Source: Romanomermis culicivorax
Lineage: Eukaryota > Nematoda > Enoplea > Mermithida > Mermithidae
Direction of reading: 5' to 3'
NCBI GenBank assembly: GCA_963922205.1
Contig: CAWUHX010000371.1
Location: 194,560-258,559 of the forward strand
Length of the DNA: 64,000 nt
Below, piece after piece: positions 55,400 to 64,000 of this stretch (within the stretch, counting starts at the first letter, position 1; each line of letters opens with the position of its first letter). The notes beneath the pieces were generated by a model. It was not told the origin of the DNA. It did not search any database and was given only the letters and a program-made list of their open reading frames with translations. The position numbers and the translations under genes are program-made.

Positions 55400-58300
55400 C
55401 TGCCCAATGTATAGCAGCTGCCTATCTTCTTATCACCCTGTTTTTTGGGGGTGGTGTTCACCACCCAGATCAGGCCAAATTTCTGGGGATACAGGTTGGT
55501 TGATTTTGACACAGAATCGATCCCTGCTGGTGATATGAAAAATGTTAAATTCACAGTCCTGATGCAGGCTGACTCAAATGCTTCCAGCTATCCATGATAT
55601 ATCCAACTTTTGTTCCCCAATGGAAATATGTTCATTTTTGAAACCTTTGCTGTGACACCTGAAGACTGGACTGCATTTTTCTCCCTAATCAATGGGGACC
55701 ACACCATCATGATTTCTTCCGTTGGATCCGACTATTGGGGTGGAATATGCCCCCTCCCCCAAACCCAATTCTGCACTGACCGACAAAAGAAAAACAAAGA
55801 TGCTGTGATCAAGGCTATCCACTTCAACGCCTACCAAGTCCCTCAGAATATTGCCCTCTCCCGGCTGCTCTATGAGCTGGCTCGGAGCATCAGCTTCATG
55901 CCAGAGAAATGCACGCTGAAAGCCACCATTTCCACCATGTAGGCGCTCGACACTTCCCACATCATGCTGAAATTTCCCTACATGTTATGCCTTTCCAACG
56001 ATTCCAAAAATTTGTTCTTGCAACCCCATATTCTGGCCTACATCTGGCTCGATGCCTTCAACCGGATATTGCTGTTCCTTGCTACAGCTTTATTCCAAAT
56101 TTACAAGGCCATGTTTTTGTATCCGCATTATTCTTTGGAAGCTGGGTTGGGCTGACTGAAATGCTAATTGCCACGTTCCACAAATTCCATTCACCAATGT
56201 GTACACTCTCCCAAAGTGCCTTACCAACAATTATATGATGTGAGGTTTTATCAGCCTACTATTCCTTTACGATTGCACATCATCCAACCATGGTCAGTCT
56301 TTATTTTCAGGCATGCAACTTAATGGTGTTTGAGACATCAAAACATCGACTCGAACAACCCACCTGAAGTTGCTAACTGTACCAAAAATGCCTAGGAAGA
56401 AAATGAAGAAACAAGGTGATGATTGGAACTGATCATCTGAAGTTTCTGACAATGATGACCCATTGCTTTAGTCCAAGAAAGTCTATGATGATCCCAAACG
56501 CCTTCAAGCAGTTATCACCTTGGCCATGAAAAGCAGTTTGATGATGCGCCTCAATGACCTACTCAGCTTCCCCATGTTGCAGATATACAAATTGGAAGTC
56601 TACACTCATTTGGACACTGACAATGACCTGCTACTCACTACAAACATCGATGACATTTGGATAGAACATGTTGCACCAGACCAACTTCTTCGAGATCGCA
56701 CCTATCAGGGTACTCATTATTGTTACCTGCCTAACACCCTGCTTTATATTTTTCAGGTAGATAGTAGCTGGCTCAGCAGGTTGATGGTTACCCTGCCACT
56801 CACCAGGGCCATAGCCTCACCCTGCTCAGCTGCCCAGATTGCCTACATCAACAACTTATTATCCCAGCATGCTCAAATGCTCGACGACCTCTCTCGCACT
56901 GCTTTTTACAATTGCATGTGGTTCCGTGCCTATGGAAATTCCAGGACCCATCTGATGGAAGAGATGAATTGCATCCACAAGCTTTAACCTGCTTTTGATC
57001 GTGACCCTGGCACATATATTTGCAACTATTTTCCTCTGGGCCTCATCATGTTTGATGAAGATCTACACATAGAAACCAGCATCCAAGAAATCGACATTGA
57101 TGAAACTGATTATGTCTCCAACTGGCACTGTGCATTCCACATCTATTCACATTGACTCAGCAATATCGACTTCCCTAACAAATTTTCATTCCCCGTGCCA
57201 GTCTACACCTACCCATTGCAGACTACAGCCTTGGTGCAGGCATTGACCACCAAGAATTGCTGGAATCATTAATCTTGACCTCCCCTCATGAACCATCTAA
57301 CAACCAGTTGCTCGAAACTCTTATATTGGATTTGGATATCACAAAACTACTGCCTGATGTTGTCTGGCCCTCAGGGACTGATCCACCACCCATGTTTCAG
57401 CAACATCAATCAACAAATGCTTAAAATTGACACTCAAGGACATATTGACTCTTGCCTGGGTCTCTGCGGAAATGCTGCTCCATCAACCAGAAACTCTAAC
57501 CAAAGAGGACATAATGAACATATCCAACAAAACATTGAAAAATATACCCGAAGCATCCATTGCTGATGCCAAAACTTCAATGGATGTCATCCTGCTGGCA
57601 GTTGACCCTTGCATTTATTTGGTCATGCCTACAGCACTACCCAGCCCTTCTATGATCGCGGCTGTGGCCACTGCCAGGTATATCTCCACTGTTCATTTGT
57701 TGCAACAGTATATTCCAGATTCCCAATCATCTTCTTTGGCTGCCACTCTCAAAGCCTATGTGTTCCCTGCTCCACTGCCCCACATACTGTTCCCAGAACA
57801 CCACTGGCGAGATTATCCACTGTCATTACACAGTCAGACCACCACTATATTGATGCCAGCTCACATTACAACTACCCCTGCACTGCAACCCACACCACCA
57901 GTACCAACAGCTCAGATTGTTGCACAATCTGTGCCTCAGCCTATTTCTGCTCAACAGATGCTGTCTGTAGAAATGGATATTCAACAGTAGAAGCCAAGTA
58001 CCTCCACCCCTCAACTAAATAGACATGGCCAACCAATCAGGAAGTTCACTCATTACGAGCACTCCGTAAACCCTAAGACCGAGCAGCAAGAAGAAGTTGA
58101 GTACTGCAAAGCCCATGAAGCCCGCACGATGGATGAACCTCGATTGAAATGTACACTACCACCCAGCAGGTCTTGTGCTGAATGCAGCTAAACACCCAGT
58201 GAAAGGGCAGTGAAATGCCAGGACTGAAGTGCCAAACAAAGAGCTCTATCTAAAGAATGTAAAATGGCTGGTCAAAGCTAGCCTGTACATTGGTTTGACG

Positions 58301-59950
58301 TCACACCTGGAAGTAACCCCGACACAACAGCCACCTCCAAAAACGACCACTCAAACAAAAACAGGTCAAACATTGATGACGCCACCCAAAGCGCTGCTGC
58401 CCTGAAATTCCCATTCTCACTGATCCTGACATGATTTGTACCAATGGGATAATCGCCACCCCTGTGAAAGGGACCAATCTCATCACCAAGATGGCAACAC
58501 TCGAGATAGCCGCCACCATGATTGCTGATTGCAAAAGTGAACACTGCCATGCTTTTGGTCTCTCACCGCTCACTTTGATCAATTATATTAGCCCACTGCA
58601 ACCTGATGCTGAGGTTCAATGCTGGCTAGAAGTGCTCAAAAATCAGCTGCCCAAACTTGTGTTCAAAGCTTCACTACCTCTGGCTCTGCCTATGGACATA
58701 GAACAACTGACCTCTACAAAATGGAAAATGGCCTTGATGATGATGGCATCATTGCTGACTATGGCCTCAGCACCACCACCCTCCACTGTGGTCACATCCA
58801 CGTCCACCACAACTTCCACCATCTCAACAACCACGAGTACCTCAGGTTGGCAGCTGACATTGGTCATAGGCACCACTCCCATATTTGCAGCTGCCTCCAA
58901 GGCTGACACCTTGATGCAGATTTCACCATGCTTCCCCAGCCAAGCCATTATGCTGCCCAATTATACCTGCTTCGGAACAATGGACCAAGTGCACACAATC
59001 ATGCTGGCCATGCCCCATTATCTGGCGAATATTAATCCAAATGTAGAATTTTTCCAGTGGCGCACTATGCAAGAAATGGTGCTGATCAATTTCTTTGGTC
59101 GATTGAATATCAGCCTAACCATAGTCATTCACGTTCATGCAACCAACGCTTCTTTGGCACTTTACTAATATTTCTGCAAACAACCACCTAAGTTACTAGG
59201 AACTGAATCCATCTGTCTCCCACAAGGTCACTACTCTCATTTTGCGACCGGTCAGTGCAACATGGGCCAAAGAATTAGGGTGCCTGGACTCTATCCAAAC
59301 TGCCCATTTCACCATATTCTTGAATGAAGCCTGTGGCCTAGACAATCGGAGTTGTCTCATTTAAGCATACAATATCACTATTGACTGCATCAATTCATGG
59401 ATGCAATATACACCATTCCTGCTGCCACCTAATATTGCCGACATATACCAAACTTTCCTCCAATACCACAGCAGCCCAAATCACCTGATTCCAATGTTGT
59501 ATCGCCACAATCTTTAGGCACAATGGAATTGGTTTCCAAGGCAACCCTTGCCACCCACAGGTCTCCCATCAGACAGGCCAACCTTTGTTCTGGAACTGAT
59601 CCCATGGCCCAGAGCCAACCAGCTTTCATCCCTTCCTATCTGCACTTATATGCCGTCTTCACGTCACAGGGCTGATGCTGACTGCTACAACTGCCCTCAG
59701 TACCAATCTCAAACTTATCACTACTACAACTGCTACAATTCCTGCCATCAAAACCATTCTTGTCATTGCGATGAATGCTACCATGATCACCATAACCATC
59801 TGTGCTCTGCCTCGTGGGACCAACGCCGTCATTTCTGCCACTGATCCATGCCATTTTGTACAAGCACCTATTTTTGTTTTTGTTTTGTTACTCATCTTAT
59901 TTTTTCACTTGGTTGTTTCCTTCTAATCTCGTTTTCACGCTTTATTTTTT
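55400..59950 (+). pseudogene. Broken coding region inside retroelement 2, not recognised
   Basis: Long stretches of one frame survive between lesions: 55610-56155 (one stop), 56520-57270 (few stops), 57427-58430 (about five stops), 58431-59168 and 59675-59926. The 57427 frame holds a Pro/Thr-rich segment, then EQQEEVEYCKAHEART, then paired cysteines SCAECS and VKCQD that look like a small zinc-binding motif. The last frame is Thr-rich and ends in a hydrophobic stretch, VFVLLLILFFHLVV, that could span a membrane. I do not recognise a family. It could be the non-pol part of the retroelement or an unrelated captured gene. Confidence 0.4.
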
Positions 59951-60428
59951 TTACTAGTTCAACTGCCCGCCAGGAAGCTGTTACCTGTCCACTACTGTAT
60001 GGATGCTTTGAAATGTTCTATGGTGAACCACCTCACCACCGCAAGATTGTTGGTTCCCTTTCCTGCTGCACCCCTGTTCGCCATTATTCGTTTCCCCAGG
60101 ATTTCACCCAAAAGTACCAGCCCCCCTCACCCTCCCATGCGCATGGACTCCTGTGCTGGTGCTCTCCAGTATATTAGTGCAGATGGAGTGAATATTTGGG
60201 CTGTGGTGTTGCTGATGTGTTTTCAGCCTCGCTAATTGTGGAATGAGTTGGGAGGTCTCACCCTACATGTTGCCAAATCAACTCAAAACACTACAACGAA
60301 TCTGTCGGCCCCACTGTGCACTGCCAAAGGGTACCTTCGGCTTCCCTGGTGATGGCCTGTTGGGATGAAGTCCCTCCCCTTGCCAGTTCTGTTTGTCCAC
60401 GTGACAATCACTTAAGGTGATTCACCTC

Positions 60429-60441
60429 AAAGGTGGAGGGG
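60429..60441 (+). promoter_or_regulatory. Polypurine tract of retroelement 2
   Basis: AAAGGTGGAGGGG, purines apart from one T, directly precedes the TGTTGTA start of the LTR. Confidence 0.55.
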
Positions 60442-60954
60442 TGTTGTAGTGTGCTACCGCCGATTTTTGGGATTGTGGATTTCACAAAGACGCCTGCAGG
60501 TGCAAACTGGATCAGGTGAAGCAGACCACTTTGGAGCGTCTTACTGTTTCTTGGATTTAGTACTCGTGCGGGTGAGCTCTCTTTCATTGTTGTTGGTATA
60601 TGTTTTTGCATTAGTCACTGTTCCCCATGCCTTTGGTTTTCATCCGCACGTGGAACATACATTGTATTAACCCCGCCCCTTTCATAATATTTTGTATTGG
60701 TTACATAAGTTGTCATTTTATCAGGTAGAATTTATAGCAGAAACTTCTCCTCTCTTGGCCTTAAGCATTTGGGAATTAAAAATAGGAAACCAAAGGTTTT
60801 CTGACTAGGGTTGTTACATCTGGTTAAGTACTTTAAAAGTTTAGCTCTTTGGATAAGTGTGGGTGTTGGAAACACATGCATTGGTCAATCCCTGGATAAC
60901 TCCTATTGCCTGCCTCCTTCATCTATACCTTGAATATATTTTACAAATACAACA
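60442..60954 (+). repeat. LTR of retroelement 2 (513 bp)
   Basis: It begins TGTTGTA and ends TACAACA, a 7-bp terminal inverted repeat with TG...CA ends, and follows a polypurine tract. No second copy is in the window to confirm it. Confidence 0.6.
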
Positions 60955-60977
60955 CTATCATCATCATCATCATCATT
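60955..60977. repeat. Short (ATC)n microsatellite
   Basis: About seven ATC units immediately after the LTR. Confidence 0.8.
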
Positions 60978-61386
60978 AAATGTTACAAGTGATTAAAGAA
61001 ATGAAAAGTGTAGAATTTAAGTCCTTTAAATTCAGCAGACAAAATATGGAACAATTTTTCTACCATTTAAATCATCATTAATGTCAACTAGATTGACCTT
61101 TTTTGCTGTTAAATCGCCAAATGTCAATGTATGTTTGATTTCTTTTGGCGCCGAAAAATTATCCGAGGTTCTAAGATAAAAAAATATTTGTCTACATATA
61201 TAATTGTAAAGCAGCACATGTAAATAAAGTTACTGGCGACTTTCGACGGAACTTCTCAAAAACGTTAAGCTTATATAAAATCGCCAATGTGGGGTAGACG
61301 TAACAATGTATTTATAGTCTGTTTTTTATAAAATGCATCCAGATGCAAAAGTGACACAAATCAGTATGGTCATCCAAATTGTTTAC

Positions 61387-61597
61387 AGAAAGTTCTTACT
61401 GTAAAAATTGTCGTCCATTTCTAGAAAAGAAACGCCCTCACTGCCCCATGATAATTATATCATCAACGAACCCAGTTTTGATGAATAATTTTGATTCTTC
61501 AATGGAAACGTTGCGGACGTCGAATAGTGGAGAAAAGACGTTTCCCGTAGGCCTTGTGGCTAGTTCCAACCCGAATTTGGTCAAAATCGAAGCTTAA
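61387..61597 (+). CDS. Possible last exon of an unknown gene
   Basis: Follows a TTGTTTACAG acceptor and stays open to TAA 61595-61597. It encodes SSYCKNCRPFLEKKRPHCP, with a CxxC and a further Cys, then a Ser/Asn-rich tail. AATAAA at about 61765 could serve polyadenylation. No upstream exon was found and no family is recognised. It may be chance or a gene fragment beside a MITE end at 61314. Confidence 0.25.
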
Positions 61598-61880
61598 GAT
61601 TTCATAGACAAATCGGTTGTTGTGAAAAATGAACCCGCAGACTGATAAAGCATGAAGAAAAATTTATACTCCAGTTTCGTGTTGTTGTTACCTTTTTTGT
61701 TTAGAAATGTGTTCAGAAAACTTATTCATCTACCACAAAAAACCTCAGGGTTTTTATCTTAGGAAATAAACTAGCAGTGAGGCTCGCCCCGCCCTGAAGC
61801 TGCATTTCTCAACAGAATTTTTTTCAGCATAAAGCAACAACGCAAATATTGCATAGTCTACTATGATGTTTTTTCGTTTT

Positions 61881-62174
61881 TCAGATGATTAGGGTCATTT
61901 TTTTCGTGAGGATCTTCTGCACAATTGGCGATGGAGCAGATAAGTTTACCACATTATAACATTGATTTTTTTGTTTTTTTAGTCCCTTGAAATTGTTCAT
62001 TAAAGCATGTGAGTGATTCATTTTACGTTTGTTTCTGTGCTCCTCAACATCGTAAGAACTAAAAACCGCTTTTCGCAAAAACATTTCAATTTTTATCTTT
62101 CCAGAATAATTCCTGATAATTTCGTATTTTTGCGCATACTTTTCCATTATTTTTGTGACCAACTCAAAAGGCAA
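61881..62174 (-). CDS. Hypothetical 97-residue ORF
   Basis: A minus-strand frame with protein-like composition (PFELVTKIMEKYAQKYEII, FSSYDVEEHRNKRKMNHSHA) and no low-complexity bias. No domain is recognised and no splice partner was found. It might be a fragment of a transposon or host exon. Confidence 0.25.
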   Translation of the reverse strand: MPFELVTKIMEKYAQKYEIIRNYSGKIKIEMFLRKAVFSSYDVEEHRNKRKMNHSHALMNNFKGLKKQKNQCYNVVNLSAPSPIVQKILTKKMTLII

Positions 62175-62429
62175 TAGTTTTTATATAGCCATTCCAAAAA
62201 AAAATTTTTACTTGCGTATCCAAGCAAAATCTCATTATGGTCCCTACCCTGTATTCTCCCTCCAACTACAGTTTAGCAATCAGAATCTGTTGAACATGGC
62301 ATAGATTGCAAAGTCTTGGTTGACTAAACATGATTAGTGATATTGTGGTAGATGGATCGTACACTGTATGTTTTTAATCAGATACTAGCTGTTGTTAATG
62401 AAAAAAATTTGTAATAACAATACATTTTG

Positions 62430-62641
62430 AACTGCATGCACCTCACATGTAATGTCAAGAATAAGCAATTGCTTTTTGAAACACGTTAATATCAAACAGA
62501 ATATTCTAGATACTTGCTATGATTGATAAATTTCTTGGTGTGTCCACTTTAATGATGAGAATCGTATTGGTGCAGCAGCATGCAGCAACAACCACTATTC
62601 AGCTCATAAGCTTGACAACTAAAGATACAGTTTCAAAAGGT
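62430..62641 (+). pseudogene. Decayed PAN B-type exon
   Basis: The sequence is clearly homologous to B exons (CACATGTAATGTCAAGAATA, TTCTTGGTGTGTCCAC, a linker-like AACAACCACTATTCAGC). The acceptor AG is lost (GAAC), the cysteine-4 region is altered, and the conserved Tyr-Asp is followed by an in-frame TGA near 62524. The donor GGTAAGAT survives. Confidence 0.7.
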
Positions 62642-62904
62642 AAGATAAATCTGCTCTTCCGTCATTAGGTACTTTCATTTTCATTTGGTATAGTTTTGGA
62701 TAAGTTTCATTTTTTGCCAACAGCATGCAATATAAAACCATCTCTAAACTTTCAGCGGTCAAAAGTGACTACTGGCGAAAGTTATTTTTCATATTACCCA
62801 TGAATTCAAAACTGTACAATACAATACAATACAAAATACAGAGTACAAAAAAATCTAACCCAATACAATACAGGCCAATATAAGAGAATATAAAATAACA
62901 TATT

Positions 62905-64000
62905 CCCAAGGTGAGCGATTCCCAAGTGGGCGATTTCCAAGTGATTCCTAATTGAGCGAATTCTCAAAGGGCGATTCTGAACAAGCAATCAATAACACTT
63001 TCTTCATATTTTCTTTCTTTACCTAACATTGTTTTCGTTTGTATTTCCTTTTTCTTTCGTTTTCTGGGTGTATTGTTAATTATTCCGTTTATGTATGTTT
63101 TTAAGTTTTCATCTTTTGTCCTCTACTTTCTTTCCTTTTCGTTTTTCTTGTCATCTACTTTTTCTTTTTTGCTCATGAAACAACACATTAAAAGTTGTCA
63201 TTTTAAATAACCGTAGTCTCTGTAATTTCTAGTACAGTTCGATATGCTTGAGTCCTTCATCACTGTGAGGTGTGAAAATCTTCATAAAAGCATAAACAGA
63301 AGAATACTGAAACGAAAAAAAACATTAAGAGGAAACAAACATCAACAAAAATGAAGACATTAAGAATAAGTGAAAATATGTGGAAAAGTATTAAAAAAAG
63401 AAAGAAAACCTGAAGACAGTGACAAGAAAGGAGAAGCAACATAGAGAAAGCAGCAACAAAGAAAGAAAAAAATGTGAAAAAAACAAGAAAGAAAAATTCA
63501 GGAGAGATTGGAAGCAAAAAACTAAGATGAAAAATAATGAAGAAAAATCACAAAGGATAAAATTATGTAGAAAAAAGAGCATACCAAATTGTATATAAAA
63601 CTATGCGGGAGACCACGCTATTTAAAAATAGGAACTTGTAATTTAGTGTTTCATGAGTAGAAAAGAAAAAAGTAGATAAAAAAAAGGAAAATAAATGAAA
63701 GCAGAGACAAAAGATAAAAACGTAAAAACATACATAAACGAAAACATTAACAATACACACAAAAAAACAAAGAAAAAATACATACAAAGAAATATATAAG
63801 GTAAAGAAGGAAAATATGGAGAAAGTGTTACTACATTCTCGATCGCTCGTTTGGAATCGCCCAATTGGGAATTCGCTCGCTTGGAAATTCGCTCAGTTGG
63901 GAACTGCCCACATGAGAATTGCTCATTTGAGAATGTCTCACTTGGGAATCGCTCACTTGAGAATCGCTCACTTGTGAATCGCTCACTTGGGAATCGCCCC
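62905..64000. mobile_element. Foldback-like element with minisatellite arms, copy 2 (cut by window end)
   Basis: The left GAGCGATTCCCAAGT units (62908-62975) and the reverse-complement units (63838-64000) frame a body that is an inverted repeat. TAACACTTTCTTCATATTTTC at 62990 mirrors GAAAATATGGAGAAAGTGTTA at 63808. The body aligns with copy 1 along its length, including the centre (GACAAGAAAGGAGAAGCAAC). The right array runs off the window. Confidence 0.75.

Larger units (their letters stand above)
55300..60954 (+). mobile_element. Decayed LTR retroelement 2 (3' part)
   Basis: A polypurine tract (60429-60441) abuts an LTR with TGTTGTA...TACAACA ends. Upstream lies about 5 kb of C-rich, formerly coding sequence broken by stops and frameshifts. 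No 5' LTR was found, and no RT, RNase H or integrase motif could be read. The left limit is set where coding-like composition begins, after the satellite. Assignment rests on the LTR and polypurine tract. Confidence 0.5.

Noticed and set aside
1-64000. tRNA, rRNA, spliced-leader or snRNA genes
   Set aside because: Looked for conserved boxes and stems by eye on both strands; none found. A covariance-model search would be decisive.

Overview
This is AT-rich eukaryotic DNA. Coding is carried in short exons with GT-AG introns, and most of the rest is transposon and repeat sequence. The mix points to an invertebrate animal: a Ty3/gypsy element with its LTR, Tc1/mariner and PIF/Harbinger relics, a secreted TIL-type protease inhibitor, and the recurring AGATTACTGTAGCG motif, which is also common in nematode repeats. 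A nematode is my best guess, possibly mermithid-like; this is inference, since no rRNA, tRNA or spliced-leader gene is visible.

The backbone of the window is a tandem cluster of three plus-strand paralogues encoding secreted proteins built from PAN/Apple-like domains. Each domain is split over two exons. The first (type A, or C for the last domain) is 106 bp and carries cysteines 1-3. The second (type B, or D) carries cysteines 4-6 and, in B, a Thr-rich linker. Gene I (4059-11416) has lost its 5' end to a gypsy insertion. Gene II (32720-36270) lacks a recognisable 5' end. Gene III (42615-50703) appears complete: a signal-peptide exon followed by five PAN domains, 519 residues. A broken relic of the signal-peptide exon (20923-20950) and a decayed PAN exon (62430-62641) show that further copies existed. 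After every linker exon there is a conserved, phase-compatible short open segment ending in a stop, which may be an alternative terminal exon.

Layout: 1-4058 gypsy 3' half (pol open reading frame, polypurine tract, 3' LTR) inserted in a PAN exon. 4059-11416 PAN gene I with intronic pentamer arrays and inverted-repeat elements. 11417-17027 duplicated 3' flank, a reverse solo LTR and a 3.2-kb inverted repeat with a TACTGTAG satellite core. 17028-32012 a dense mobile-element field (two Harbinger relics, one Tc1/mariner, a palindromic MITE, a foldback element with minisatellite arms, a 3.7-kb inverted-repeat element) containing the TIL inhibitor gene (26162-26487). 32720-36270 PAN gene II. 36271-42614 duplicated flanks, a 245-bp MITE and a 1.2-kb (CTTTT)n tract. 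42615-50703 PAN gene III with (TACAA)n arrays. 50704-55170 duplicated flank and a 125-bp satellite. About 55300-60954 a second, decayed LTR element with unrecognised coding remnants. 60955-64000 small unassigned ORFs, a PAN pseudoexon and a second foldback copy running off the end.

The working genes probably act outside the cell: PAN proteins as binding or adhesion modules on Thr-rich stalks, and the TIL protein as a serine protease inhibitor. The very long ORFs inside the pentamer arrays are artefacts of stop-free 5-bp repeats and are not annotated as genes.
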